Below are positions 30,759 to 43,269 of a stretch of DNA of 64,000 nt, in pieces. The stretch covers positions 38,640,001 through 38,704,000 of the forward strand of contig NC_056760.1 of NCBI RefSeq assembly GCF_018687715.1. The letters run 5' to 3'. A model generated the notes under the pieces. The model was not told the origin of the DNA, searched no databases, and saw nothing but the letters and a program-made list of their open reading frames with translations. Within the stretch, counting starts at the first letter, position 1. Every line of letters begins with the position of its first letter. The stretch is from Carya illinoinensis (taxonomy: Eukaryota > Streptophyta > Magnoliopsida > Fagales > Juglandaceae). Made by a program: the position numbers and the translations under genes.

Positions 30759-32784
30759 TGTGATACCTCGTTTTTACGCGTATTTTCACTGAAGAAGTGT
30801 TTTTAATTTAATTAATATACTAGTTCTTTTATTTTAAATTATTGTATTTTAAATTGATTTTATTGTATTTGATGTGGTGTTTATTTTATTTTAATCGTTT
30901 TATGGTTTTTAAAATCGTTTTCGTCAGATCAGTTTTTGGACTCCGGAGGTGAGGATTGGATCTCATTTCTTTTCCCTCATCTTTTCTTTTTCCCTTTTTT
31001 CTTTTCTTTTTCTTCCCTTTTTCCTTTTTCTTTCTTTTTCTTTTCTTCTTCTTCTTTTCCTTCTCCCACGCGCGCAAGCTCTCTCCCTCTCCTCCCGTCG
31101 CCGTCCAGCTCTCCACCCTGACCCACCGCCGTCCGGTCGACGTGGCCGACACCTCCCACCCAGAAAAACTCCCCTCCGGCCGGCGCACCACCCCACCAAT
31201 TTTCAGCCCCATTCGTGCCGCCGATCACCCCCTATAGCCCATCTAAGCCGCACAACTTTTTATAGTTTTCGGCGTTGCCGCTCCATCTCTGGCCACCATC
31301 TCTTCACCACTTCATCCCCTACCTCTTGCTGTCCTCCTACCTCTTGCTGTCCTAACCCAGCCATTTCCAGTCCTGATCCGTTACCGGAGCAGCTCCCACA
31401 AGCTCAACTCCGATCAACCCCTTTTTGCACTTTCACCGCCATTTCCACCACCACCCACGACCAAAGCTCATTTCCATTAGCTTCATAAACATCTCTAGAC
31501 CATTTCCTATCAATTTCATGTCTTGGTTTGTCCCCGTTCAAAAGTGGGTAATTTACTACCCACGACCACAATGTAAAATACATTGTTACATTACTTTTTC
31601 TCCTCCTTTTACAACGTCGTGAGCTTTCAAAAAATACCTTATAGCGCTGTAAGTATTTTCCAAACTTCACTTTAGATTTAAATATATTTTACTCTTACAA
31701 TTAATTTATTGAACTGGTTGGTTGATTCTGGACTGAGTCCGAGGAGTTTGGGGGTCAGATGGATTGAGGACGGAGTTGCTTGGTTTGGTTGTTTTGTAAT
31801 TAGTTGGTTAATTGTGCCTTGAGGCGTGCATTTCATAGTGCATTCATGTGCTTTTTATTTAAATTGAGAAAATATTGTTTTTTATTTTATTTTATTTATG
31901 TAAATGGATTTTCGGGTGCGTGTGTATCACGACCCCAAGCCGAGATGTGGTATTATCTCGGTGGAGCTCCTCTGGTCACTCGATAGCATAATATACTGAG
32001 TGACGTCCCCTGGGTTGTCGTTGGGCGACAACGGGAGTGGGCGGGATGGTAACGCTCTCGTACCGACTCCATGGCCCTTTGCTAGCGAGGGTTAGAGGAT
32101 GCTTGGCTACGTACGCACGGGGTGCGGAACTGGGCATTGCTCGTTTAAGTGTTATATGCGTGGTCGTTACCTGCGGTGTGGCACAGGAGTCAGGGTGTGC
32201 GGATGACCCCTAGGGGAGGTCGTGGTGCATTCGGATTAATTGGTTATTGATATGAGTTGGATTAGGGCCAAATGAGACTTTTGGCGTGAGTTGGAAAGTA
32301 ATACGTTTTTGGGGCCAAATGAGATTTTTTGGCGTGCGTTGAAAAATATGGTTTTATGGGTTATGTGCATTGGCATTCTTTCATGCATATTATTTGAGTT
32401 TTAATATGCTTTTATCTAGTGGCGTTTGGATCTTACTTACCTGCAGCACCATTTTTTGGTACCATAGATTTTGATGTAGAGATTGAGGAGGAGGAGGAGA
32501 CTCCACCGGAGTTTTGAGTTGGAGTTTATGTCTTATTGTTGGGTTTGAGACTATATTTGTGGTTTGTAATATTTTATTATGTATGTTTTGAACAGTTTTG
32601 TATTAAACAAAGAAAAATTTTGGTACTTAGTTATATGACTTTGTTTATCCGCTGCTTGTTTTCTTTTGCACACTTGTTGCATATACACACACTTAGCACT
32701 TGGCGATAGGGTGATGACCCGTGATGTCATTATCCGGACGTTTCGATTTTTCCTTGTCCGTACATGGGATTTGGGGGCGTCACA
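30759..32784 (+). repeat. Gypsy 5' LTR (2026 bp)
   Basis: Pairs with 37772-39795; about 6% different in the first 220 bp by eye. Contains a 120-bp CT-rich tract (30970-31090) that creates spurious long ORFs, and a tandem 'cctacctcttgctgtc' pair near 31320-31350 that is single in the other LTR. Confidence 0.95.
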
Positions 32785-32786
32785 GG

Positions 32787-32798
32787 TGGTATCAGAGC
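32787..32798 (+). promoter_or_regulatory. Gypsy primer-binding site
   Basis: tggtatcagagc, 2 bp after the LTR end, complementary to the 3' end of plant initiator methionine tRNA. Confidence 0.9.
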
Positions 32799-33077
32799 GG
32801 TTTGGTTCTGGGTAAAATCACATGTCCCGTAGGTAGTATCAGAATGTTTTTTAAGTTGTGTTTTAAAATTTATTTTAAATAAAGTTGCTATTTGACATGT
32901 TTTATTTGTTTTGAATTCATTTGAGTTAGTTTGCTTGTATTTATTTATTTAGTTATATTATTGCATGCTGGTTTCTTTTTGTTTCTTATTATGTGGTTTG
33001 GTTTTGGTTTTTGGTTTTATGTTGTTGGTTTTATTTGTTTTCTTAAAGGGGGTCAAAGGTTGTGTTGTGGCAGGAAG

Positions 33078-34145
33078 ATGGTGAGGCCAGGAAAGTCTAC
33101 TCAAGAGCCTTGGGACGATACGCCGAGGGATGATGCTATAGCCCAAGCAATAAGGCAAATGACTGAATTCATGTAGCAGAATTTTAGACCACAACAAGGA
33201 GGGCCTTGGCCACAACAAGGAGGTCCTTGGCCACAACAAGGAGGGCCTAGTGGAATGGTGCAAGCTGGATGCACCTATGAGCACTTTCTAGCGCATAGAA
33301 CTCCACCCTTTATGGGAGAAGAGGATCCACTTCGGGCTGGGAAGTGGGTCAGAGACTTAGAAAGAACTTTTGAGGTATGTGGTTACACTGAGGCGCAACA
33401 AGTACTTTATGCCAGCTATCTGTTACGAGGCACTACTTCTGAGTGGTGGGATATAAAAAGAGTGATGCTGGAGTCAGAATTGGGGTCTTTTGCCACTGTG
33501 TCCTGGCAGCGCTTTAAGAAAGAATTTAATGATTGATTCTTTCCCGCTTCTGTGAGGCAGCAAAAAGTAAGAGAGTTCACAAGCTTGGTCCAAGGGAGTA
33601 TGACCATGGAACAGTACGCCCGAAGATTTATAGAGCTTGGGCAATTTGCTCCCCACCTCATCGCCACGGAGGAGATGCAGGCCAAGCGTTTCCAGGAGGG
33701 TCTACACCCTAATATACGCAAAATGGTGGTCTGCCACCGGATTTTCACTTTTCAGGATTTAGTGGACTTGGCCACTCTTGCAGAACGAGAGAATAATTTG
33801 AATATGGGCTCCCCTCCAGGACATAAGAGGCGGAGTTTTTTTGGTGAAGGAAGTAGTTCGAGTTCACCTTAGAAATTTGTTCAGCGGACTGGGACTCAAC
33901 CACAAGCAGCCTCAGGTGTACGTATGGGAGGACGGGTGCCAGTTTGTGGAAGATGTAATAGAGCTCATGAGGGTGAGTGTCGGCTAAGTGGTGGAACCCA
34001 TTGTTACCGATGTGGCCAAGAGGGACATTTCGCTCATGAATGCCTTGTTAGAGTTCAAGGAAGCCGTGGAGGTAGAAGTGGTGGAAGAACAAATCAAAGG
34101 CAAACAGTGCAACCCGGGTTTATGCTGTCACACCCGGAGATGTGA
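33078..34145 (+). pseudogene. Gypsy gag
   Basis: From ATG 33078 (MVRPGKST) the frame shows the retrotransposon gag domain ('FMGEEDPLRAGKWVRDLERTF', 'GTTSEWW', 'FVPHLI'-like 'FAPHLIATEEMQAKRF') and a CCHC knuckle, C-x2-C-x4-H-x4-C, at 34002-34043 ('CYRCGQEGHFAHEC'). Stops at 33174-33176 (TAG), 33534-33536 (TGA) and 33870-33872 (TAG) each fit a C-to-T change of Gln or Arg codons. A further break follows the knuckle. Confidence 0.85.
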
Positions 34146-34269
34146 TGATGAGGCACTAGCGACCCTTGATGCTGGAGTAATTACAGGTATGGATTTAATT
34201 TAATTTTGGATTTGATTTTTGGTGTGTTTTGGTTTCTTCTTTGTATTTGGATTTCATGGGTTAATGTGT

Positions 34270-34721
34270 TTGGTTCAGGGAGAGTCCGTTTAAATGAATT
34301 TTATACTTGCACTTTGTTTGATTCGGGTGCATCTTAGTCGTTTGTATCTTCTACTTTCGCTCGGATGTGTAATTTGGTTACGGAACCTTTGCCAAAGTCA
34401 TTGGTAGTAGCTCTACCAAATGGTGAAATGGTGTGGTGTTCCAAAGTTGCTTTGGGTTGCCCATTAAATTTTGATGGAAGGTTTTTGGATGTTGATTTGG
34501 TTGTGTTTAAGCTGCTGGGTTTTGATATCATCCTTGGGATGGATTGGCTATACCGATATTCTGCGAGTATTAATTGCAGAAGTCAGGTAATTAGCTTTCA
34601 ACTCCCAGATGGTGATTATCTGAAATTTGTGGGAAGTAAGTTAAAAGAAAAGCCGGTAGTTATATCGGCAATTCAAGCGAGAAGAGAGATTGCATGTGGA
34701 GCAGATGCCTTCTTAGTCTAG
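34270..34721 (+). pseudogene. Gypsy aspartic protease
   Basis: The active-site block 'TLFDSGAS' (about 34311-34334) is followed by a TAG, then 'SFVS', 'ALPNGEMVWCSKV' and 'FDIILGMDWL', the standard retropepsin order of Gypsy elements. A TAG at 34719-34721 separates it from RT. Confidence 0.85.
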
Positions 34722-35665
34722 ATGGTATCTACGTTGTCTGAGGAGAAGTCATTGGTAGACATCCTCGTTGTGGAGGAATTTCCTGACGTGTTTGTGGATG
34801 ACTTGCCTGGGCTACCCCCTGTTCGTGAAATAGAGTTTGTTATTGACTTGGAACCTGGAGTGGCCCCTGTACATAAAGCTCCTTACCGTATGGCCCCAAC
34901 TGAATTAAAAGAGTTGAAGGTTCAGTTGCAAGAGCTGGTAGATAAGAGGGTCATTCAACCAAGTACTTCGCCATGGGGTGCCCAGTGCTGTTTGTTAAAA
35001 AGAAAGATGGTACCCTCAGAATGTGCATTGATTATCGAGAATTAAATAAGGTGACCATCAAGAATAAATATCCTCTTCCACGGATCGATGATTTGTTTGA
35101 TTGGCTTCAAGGAGCAGCTGTGTTCTCGAAGATTGATTTGAGATCAGGATACTACCAGTTGAGGATAAGAGACAAGGATGTACCCAAAACTGCTTTCAGA
35201 TCGAGATGTGGGCATTATGAATTTAAGGTGATGCCATTTGGGTTAGCCAATGCCCCTGCCGCTTTTATAGATTTAATGAATCGGGTATTTAGACCTTATT
35301 TGGATTCCCTTGTGGTAGTATTCATTGATGATATTTTAATTTATTCTCGAGATTTTGAAAAGCATGTTTATCATCTTCGTCTAGTTCTTGGAAAATTAAG
35401 AGAACACCAGTTGTATGCCAAGCTCAGCAAATGTGAATTTTGGTTGGAGGAAATCAAATTTCTTGGGCACGTGATTTCCCGAGACGGGGTGGCCGTTGAT
35501 CCTAATAAGGTGGAAGCCATTTTGTCATGGCAGCGTCCGACGACTGTGCGTGAGATGCAGAGTTTCTTGGGACTTGCCGGATATTACCGAAAATTTGTGA
35601 AGGGATTTTCTTGCTTATCTGGACCTCTCACAGCTTTGACTAGAAAGAATGCAGAATTTATTTAG
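34722..35665 (+). pseudogene. Gypsy reverse transcriptase
   Basis: 'EFPDVFVDDLPGLPP' at the start, then '[20 protein letters not shown]', '[15 protein letters not shown]', '[12 protein letters not shown]' and the catalytic '[13 protein letters not shown]' (about 35307-35345). One base is missing in a C-run at about 34980, shifting the frame between the ORFs ending 35045 and starting 34973. The stop at 35663-35665 replaces a Trp codon. Confidence 0.92.
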
Positions 35666-36187
35666 TCAGATAAGTGTGAGAGAAGCTTCCAAGAATTGAA
35701 GAACAGATTGACGAATGCACCAGTGTTGGCACTTCCAGAATTGCATAAGCCATTCGTAGTTTTCAGCGATGCGTCTAAATTTAGATTGAGTTGTGTCCTT
35801 ATGCAGGAGAGACGGGTTGTTGCTTATGCATCCCGTCAGTTAAAAGATCATGAGAAGAATTATCTGACGTACGATTTGGAATTGGCTGCGATTGTTTTTG
35901 CTCTTAAGATCTGGCGGCACTTTTTGTATGGGGAAGCTTGCGAAGTATACACCAATCATAAGAGCTTGAAACACTTGTTTTCCCAGAAGAATCTGAACAT
36001 GAGGCAGAGGCGATGGCTAGAGTTAATCAGTGACTACCAGTGCGAGATCAAGTATCATCCGGGGAAGGCAAATATAGTTGCGGATGCTTTGAGTCGAAAG
36101 TCGCACTTGGAAGATGAAACTGAATCGTCAGAATTGGATTCTTTACTTTGCGGGATGAGAAGACTCCTTATTGAAAGTTCACAGTAA
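35666..36187 (+). pseudogene. Gypsy RNase H
   Basis: '[18 protein letters not shown]', '[21 protein letters not shown]' with the Glu of the next block, '[20 protein letters not shown]' (family has TDHKSL) and '[12 protein letters not shown]', the RT-associated RNase H of Ty3/Gypsy. Asn replaces the usual Asp in 'TNHKS', a G-to-A change in a catalytic position. Confidence 0.9.
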
Positions 36188-36249
36188 GAGGAAATATTAT
36201 CTTCAATTTTTTATATTCGAGTAGCTGATTTTGAGAAATTGAAGACTCT

Positions 36250-37133
36250 TCAAAGGAATGATCCGTAGCTGTTGGATATCAGAAAAATAGTCAGAAAATC
36301 TCAAGGGCCGTTGCATTATAGTATAGATAAAGATGGAATTCTTAAGTTCCAAGATCGTAGAGTGGTCCCCAAAGATTCAGAATTCAAGGAGTGGATCATG
36401 GCAGAAGCTCATGCGGCCCCTTATTCAGTCCATCCTAGTAGTACGAAGATGTATCGAGACTTGAAGAAAAATTATTGGTAGGATGGAATGAAGAAGGATA
36501 TTGCCTTGTATATCGAAAGATGCCACACATGCCGTCAAGTCAAGGCCGAGCATCAAAGACCCGCCGGTATGCTCTAACCCCTCCCTATTCCTAAGTGGAA
36601 GTGGGACGACATTACGATGGATTTTGTAGTGGGCTTACAGAGGACTCCTAGTGGGAAGAACTTAGTTTGGGTGATTGTTGACCGATTAACGAAGAGTGCT
36701 CATTTCTTGCTTGTTAATAACACTGATTCCTTGGGTAAGTTGACTCGTTTATATGTGAAAGAGATAGTGCGTTTGCACGGTATACCAAAGAGTATTGTGT
36801 CGGATTGGGACTCAAGGTTCACATCTCAGTTTTGGAAAAGTTTGCAGGTAATATTGGATACTAAGTTGAAGTTCAGTACTGCATATCACCCGCAGATGGA
36901 CGGCCAATCAGAGCACACTATTCAGACCCTTGAAGATATGTTGCGAGCATGTGTCATGGAATTTTAAGGGAGTTGGAAAAGTCACTTGCCGCTCATAGAA
37001 TTTGCTTATAATAATAGCTTCCATGCGTCCATTCAGATGGTTCCTTATGAAGCTCTTTATGGGAGGAAGTGCAGATTGCCTTTGTGTTGGGATGAAGTCG
37101 AGGAGAATAAAATAGTTGGACCCGAAATAATTT
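36250..37133 (+). pseudogene. Gypsy integrase
   Basis: The zinc-binding HHCC region is visible ('HAAPYSVHPSSTKMYRDLKK', 'CHTCRQVK'), then the DDE core: 'DFVVGL', '[13 protein letters not shown]' and '[15 protein letters not shown]'. Stops at 36481, about 36578, 36967 and 37133. Most are Trp or Gln codons changed by one transition. Confidence 0.9.
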
Positions 37134-37138
37134 AAGAG

Positions 37139-37660
37139 ATGCAAAGCCAAGTTCGAATTATCAGGGATAAAATGGTGGCAGCTCAGAGTCGTCAGAAAAG
37201 TTATGCTGATACCAGGAGGAGAGAGTTATCTTTTGAAGAAGGTGATTGGGTTTATCTCAAAATCTCTCCCATGAAAGGAGTTAAGCGTTTTGGTAAAATG
37301 AGGAAACTGGATCCGAGATATGTCGGCCCTTTTCAGATTTTGGAAAAGGTAGGGTCCGTCGCTTATAGAATTGGTTTGCCAGAATATTTTGGGGATATTC
37401 ACGATGTCTTCCATGTATCATCTTTGAAGAAGAGTTTTGGACAACAAGAGCCACGCTTTGTCAACCTAGAGAGTATTCAGTTGCAATCGGACCATACTTA
37501 TGAGGTTGTTCCCTCACAGATTATGGATTAGAAAGATCAACAGTTGAGATCCAAGACGATACCTCTAATAAAGGTGGCATTGGGAGATCCGTTAGTTCAA
37601 GATTTCTCTTGGGAGAGAGTAGCTGACATGAGGGAGCAATACCCCTACTTGTTTGAGTAA
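37139..37660 (+). pseudogene. Gypsy integrase C-terminus with chromodomain remnant
   Basis: 'KLDPRYVGPFQILEKVGSVA' and 'HDVFHVSSLKK' are the GPY/F-type C-terminal module. After a TAG at 37529-37531 the frame continues 'TIPLIKVALGDPLV' and 'FSWERVADMREQYPYLFE', a chromodomain-like ending (group of chromoviruses), with the natural TAA at 37658-37660. Confidence 0.85.
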
Positions 37661-37758
37661 ATGACGGTACGTTTCTTAATCTTGGTCTCAATAGAATCAT
37701 GTGACTTGCTTCAAGTTAGTGTTGAATCTTGCAAATTTCGAGGACAAAATTTGTTTTT

Positions 37759-37771
37759 AAGGGGGGGAGTA
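37759..37771 (+). promoter_or_regulatory. Gypsy polypurine tract
   Basis: aagggggggag two bases before the 3' LTR start. Confidence 0.85.
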
Positions 37772-39795
37772 TGTGATACTCCGTTTTTACGTGTATTTTC
37801 ACTGAAGGAGTGTTTTTAATTTAATTAATATACTAATTCTTTTATTTTAAATTATTGTATTTTAAATTGGTTTTATTTTATTTGACGTGGTGTTTATTTT
37901 ATTTTAGTCGTTTTATGGTTTTTAAAATCGTTTTCGTCGGATCGGTTTTTGGACTCCGGAGGTGAGGATTGGACCTCATTTCTTTTCTCTCATCTTTTCT
38001 TTTTCCCTTTTTTCTTTTTTCTTTTCTTTTTCTTCCCTTTTTCCTTTTTCTTTCTTTTTCTTTTCTTCTTCTTCTTTTCCTTCTCCCGCGCGCGCAAGCT
38101 CTCTCCCTCTCCTTCCATCACCGTCCAGCTCTCCACCCTGACCCACTGCCATCCGGCCGACGTGGCCGACACCTCCCACCCAGAAAAACTCCCCTCCGAC
38201 CGTCGAACCACCCCACCAATTTTCAGCCCCATCCGTGCCCATCTAAGCCGCACGGCTTTTTGCCGTTTCCAGCGCCGCCACTCCATCTCCGGCCACCATC
38301 TCTTCACCACTTCATCCCCTACCTCTTTCCGTCCTAACCCACCTATTTCCGGTCCCTATCCATTGCCGGAGCAGCTCCCACGAACTCAACTCCGATCAAC
38401 CCCTTTTTGCACTTCTACCGCCATTTCCACCCCCACCCACGGCCAAAGCTCACTTCCATTAGTTTCATAAACATCTCTAGACCATTTCCTATCAATTTCG
38501 TGTCTTGATTTGTCCCCGTTCGAAAGTAGGTAATTTACTACCCACGGCCACAGTGTAAAATACACTGTTACATTATTTTTTCTCTGCAGTTTGCAACGTC
38601 GTGAGCTTTCGAAAAATACCTTATAGCACTGTAAGTATTTTCCAAACTTCACTTTAGATTTAAATATATTTTGCTCTTACAATTAATTTATTGGACTGTT
38701 TGGTTGATTCCAGACTGAGTCCGAGGAGTTCGGGGGTCAGATGGATTGAGGACGGAGTTGCTTAGTTTGGTTGTTTTATGATTGATTGGTTAATTGTGCC
38801 TTGAGGCGTGCATTTCATAGTGCATTCATGTGCTTTTTATTTAAATTGAGAAAATCTGGTTTTTTTTGTGTAAATGGATTTTTGGATGCGTGTATATCAC
38901 GACCCCATGCTGAGATAGGGTATTATCTCGGTGGAGCTCCTCTGGTCATTCGGGAGCGTAATATACTGAGTGATGTCTCCTAGGTTATCGTTGGGCGACA
39001 ACGGGAGCGGGCGGGATGGTAACCCTCTCGTACCGACTCCGTGGCCCTTTGCTGGCGAGGACTAGAAGATGCTTGGCTACGTACGTAGGGGACGCGAAAC
39101 TGGGCATCGCTCGTTTAGGTGTCACACGTGTGGTCGTTACCTGCGGTGTGGCACAGGAGCCAGGGTGTGCGGATAACCCCTAGGGGAGGTCGTGGTGCAT
39201 TCGGATTAATTGGTTATTGATATGAGTTGGATTTGGGCCAAATGAGACTTTTGGCATGAGTTGGAAAGTAATACGTTTTTTGGGCCAAATAGAATTTTTT
39301 GGCGTACGTGGAAAAATATGGTTGGTTTTATGGGTTATGTGCATTGGCATTCTTTCATGCATATTGTTTGAGTTTTAATATGCTTTTATCTAGTGGCGTT
39401 TGGATCTTACTTACTTGCGGAACCATTTTTTGGTACCGTAGATTTTGATGCAGAGATCGAGGAGGAGGAGGAGGCTGAGCCTGAGGAGGCGGTTGAGCCT
39501 GAGGAGGCGGCTCTGCCGGAGTTTTGAGTTGGAGTTTATGTCTTGTTATTGGGTTTGAGACTATATTTGTGGTTTGTAATATTTTATTATGTATGTTTTG
39601 AACAGCTTTATATTAAACAAAGAAAAATTCTGGTACTTAGTTATATGATTTTGTTTATCCGCTGCGTATTTTTTTTTTGCATACTTATTGCATATACACA
39701 CACTTGACACTTGGCGATAGGGTGGTGACCCGTGATGTCATCATCTGGACGTCTCGATTTTCCTGTGTCCGTACGTGGAATTTGGGGGCGTCACA
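37772..39795 (+). repeat. Gypsy 3' LTR (2024 bp)
   Basis: Near its end (39460-39520) it has an extra in-phase expansion of 'gaggctgagcctgaggaggcg' relative to the 5' LTR at about 32480-32510. Confidence 0.95.
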
Positions 39796-39800
39796 ATATT

Positions 39801-40447
39801 GATATGTAACTCAAAATATGTGTAATTCCCATAAATTCTAAATATCCATGCTACATATGAAAGTTTTCAGAATTGTGCGCCATATTGCAAAACAGACTTC
39901 AGTGGAAGCAAAGAGCAAAATAGAGGTGGTTATAGGAAGGAAATAGAAACACGAGTTCTACCACATGCATGCAAATCGAAAAAGGAAAATCAATTCTATC
40001 CACATAATTTAGATAGATGGGAAAGGTAATTTGGTAACAACATCAAAGGAAATCAGCAATCAATTCCAGAAGTATTTTTAGGATCTTTTTACATCATCTC
40101 AGTCATAAAGGATTGAAGAATGTTTGTTGTCCATGGTCCCAAATTAAATGAATGCAGAAAAGAACTTTTCCCTTCTAAAAGAATTCAATGCCCAGGAAGT
40201 TTAGACTGCCATTTTTCAAATGAATGTTCTAAGTTTCTCAAGTCCAAATGGCTTCCTAGCTAGCAGCATTATATCGAAATCATTGGAGTATAGTTGGAAA
40301 AGAGGTATGTGATGCAGTTTTACATGTACTTAATTTGAATGGATTGGTTGATTCTATAAATGAGACTTATATTACTCTTATTCCTAAGCTAAAGTCTCTA
40401 CTAAAATTTCTGAATATAGACCTATAAGCCTCTGCAATTGTAACGAC
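39801..40447 (+). pseudogene. L1-type LINE fragment, RT N-terminus
   Basis: The plus strand gives, across frames, 'ALFQM'-like, 'DGF', then 'IVGKEVCDAVLHVLNLNGL', 'NETYITLIPKLKS' and 'KISEYRPISLCN' ending at 40447, the typical start of plant LINE reverse transcriptase. Cut exactly after 'SLCN' by the next LTR-like sequence. The 3' portion of a similar LINE lies at 45090-46450. Confidence 0.75.
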
Positions 40448-41640
40448 CCGACCCAATAATTCTAAAGTCGAAATTTTGATAATCTTTATTGGCCTAAATT
40501 ATATTTAAGGCCATATTAGATAAGCCCACGAGTGATAAATTATTAAGGTTGATTAACAGTTTTAATTAGGCTCAATAACTAAGTTAAATCTCAACTATTA
40601 TTTATTAAACGAGTTAAACTCATTTTAGAATTTAAAGATCGGCTATTAGAAGTTTATTTCAATTTAAAATTATCACTGATTGAAGTCTCCTACGTAGTCT
40701 CAGTCACTGTCAATTATACATTGAATGAACTGCTAGATCTTGTTTTTAAATTCAAACTCTTTTCTTAGATGATCACGACTGAGTGTTCAACAAATTAGTG
40801 TTACTATTCTGTGTTCACCACACCAGTAGCTGATTGCTTCATTCCTCCCACAAGATCCCTCACATTTTCTCTCTCCTTCTAGTTCACATGATCGATTCTT
40901 GCCAAAAATATTGGCTTAACGCTGCGAGATAAGTAGTTTGATCATAAATTAGGATTAACATATGTTAGATAGTTATATATATTATTATTAAATCATGTTC
41001 TTTGAAAGCCATTGTTTATATATCACGCATGTCATGATATTTGCAAACATGTCATTTTTCATGTTTTGTTCTGCATATTATAATTATGTATTTTGCATAT
41101 CACGTTGCATAAGATACGTAAGCTTTCATAAAATCAAGTGTAAGATAAGAACAGTTTGATAAGATGGTCATTTAGATGCATGGTATTAATGCAACTTATG
41201 GGTAGATGTGCAAGTTACAGAGTTAAGCGTTGTCCACCATATTATGCTAAAATACTATTAACGGCTCCCCTTACAGCCGTGAGATATGGAGCTAGTGCGA
41301 CCTTGCACACAAGCTTAAGTATGTGGGCTAGTATGATAAATAAGATAAGTCATGCATGTCATAGCATATGTATGAACAGTCATGATTTTAAGTTCTCAGT
41401 ATTAAATATTTTATGAAAAACCTTATTTTAAGTATGTTTACATTATAATGGGTTTCTAACTGAATTATCAATTCATTTTAGTTGTTTTATATTTTTAAAC
41501 CACCACAGCTTAAAATATTTATGAAGGTAGAGCTGCAGGACGAGACTTAGTCTAGGGATGTGTGACTGTGGCGTAGATCATGTATAAAGATTTTAAGTTA
41601 TGATTTTTATGGCACAAATTTTGAGAAATTTTAAATAAAT
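40448..41640 (+). repeat. LTR-like sequence
   Basis: Starts tgtaacgacccgaccc, a common start of plant Gypsy LTRs, and shares phrases with 27285-27545. No internal genes, partner LTR or clear right end identified. Confidence 0.45.
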
Positions 41641-42624
41641 GCTTCCAAACATTTACAGCATGAACAACATAAATTTGAACAACAACAAACGAAAGACAAT
41701 AAAGTAAACTATACAATACACTTACAAAGATAAAAACTAGAAATGTGTAGAACTTTGAAAGTCCCTAATCAATAAGACCTGAAAAGAAATCACTAGAAAA
41801 AACCAACAAAAAACAATAAGCATTGTAATAAGCATTAGAAAAAAAAAAAAAAAAAAAGAAGCTAGTAGGGTAAGGAAAATAACCTACAGAAAACAATAAG
41901 CATTGCAGTAAACAATGAAAAAAAAGAAGAAAGAAAAGTTAGTAGGGTAAGAAAAATAACTCATTAAGGAAATATGCATTTCTAAAAGAAATCACCAAAC
42001 AAGCTAGTAGGGAAATAAAAAGAACCCACAAATACCCTTTTAAGGTGCACTGTTCTCCCGAACAATCCTCCCATGAAGTCCTATCAGCCATCAAACCATT
42101 GCAAAACTAATTAAACCACTGCAAAATCAATCAAACTAGATATGGAAAAAGAAAAAGCTCAGACTTCTCTCTTTAAAATCTCTGACATATATTTAATTTT
42201 ATTGTGTAGGAAAGTGCTGACACAATAGCATGACTCATGAACTGGTGAAATTATGCATGGATTTTTTTTTTTGTTCAGTAATAATGACCACGGTCTTTTA
42301 TTTCTTTTTCATTTTTTAATTTTTTTTTCTTCAGTAATGAGTACAGGTTTTTTAACCCAATGACATGTATTCTTCTTAAAAAATTCTCTAACATATATTT
42401 AATTTTACTTCGTAGCAAAGTATAATTTGGATTACCCAGATAAATAAAGTGATTACAAACTGATAGACTGACACAAAAAAAGAACCAGAATAGGCAGAAT
42501 GAGACATGCATGGATTTTATTTTATTTTATTTTATTCAGTAATGAGATCGGTTTTTTTTTTTTACCCACTGATTAAGAATATTTTTTAAATGTTTTTTTA
42601 TTTGTTTTTTATATTTTGATTTAT
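41641..42624. other. AT-rich spacer
   Basis: No gene. It contains A-runs and two related copies of a 'gaaaacaataagcatt...agctagtagggtaag' phrase (41810-41880 and 41885-41955). Confidence 0.5.
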
Positions 42625-43260
42625 GGGATAATTACACTTTACCTCTTCAAACTTTCACTCAATTCACAATGTGCCTCTGAAACTACTAATTGCATCAAAG
42701 TGGACCCTCAAACTTTCAAAACTTCCCAATCCCCCCTTCCATCTACCAGCAACGTTAAATCTAACGGAAATTCATTGCAAAGATGTAATTTTTATATAAT
42801 TTATTATCATTGATCATATAAAATGTATAATAATATATGCTGTTAATTAATAATAAATCATTAATAATTAACCATATGGAAAATTAACTTATATCTAAGT
42901 TGAAAGTAAATATGAATAATTTATATACACAATGAAATTATTTTATATTCATTAACCATATATAAATTAATAAAAAAATTATTTAATGGTTTATTATTTA
43001 TTATTAATTGATAGGATATATTATTTTATATTTTATATGGTCAATAATAATAAATTAGATGAAAATTAGGTCTTTGTAGTGAATGTTATGCACATGAGTA
43101 GCATGTGCAGTGAATTTTTGTTAAATTTAACTCTTTTGGTAGACAAAAGGGGGGATTGGGAAGTTTTGAAAGTTCGAGGATCCACTTTGATTCAATTAGT
43201 AGTTTCGGAGGTATATTGTGAATTGAGTGAAAATTCAATGGGGTAAAGTGTAATTAACCA
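42625..43260. mobile_element. Mutator-type foldback MITE, 636 bp
   Basis: Long inverted ends of about 125 bp (left 'gggataattacactttacc', right end its complement 'ggtaaagtgtaattaacc') with a 9-bp target duplication ttgatttat at 42616-42624 and 43261-43269. The interior also folds back (AT-rich 'taataataaat' stretches). No transposase. A 9-bp duplication and long termini are diagnostic of MULEs. Confidence 0.88.
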
Positions 43261-43269
43261 TTGATTTAT

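Larger units (their letters stand above)
30759..39795 (+). mobile_element. Full-length Ty3/Gypsy chromovirus-like element, 9.04 kb, decayed
   Basis: LTRs 30759-32784 and 37772-39795 (TGTGATAC...TCACA), 5-bp target duplication atatt at 30754-30758 and 39796-39800, a primer site complementary to initiator Met-tRNA (tggtatcagagc), a polypurine tract, and gag-protease-RT-RNase H-integrase-chromodomain in that order. Long LTRs and the C-terminal 'W-x-x-x-x-x-M-R-x-x-YP-LF' ending are typical of Tekay/Del-like chromoviruses. At least a dozen in-frame stops and one clear frameshift (about 34980) make it inactive. Confidence 0.95.

Noticed and set aside
30936..31488. Several overlapping ORFs rich in Phe/Ser or Lys/Glu on both strands (also 37949-38470).
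   Set aside because: They arise from a CT-rich tract inside the Gypsy LTRs and occur in both LTRs; no domain or independent support.
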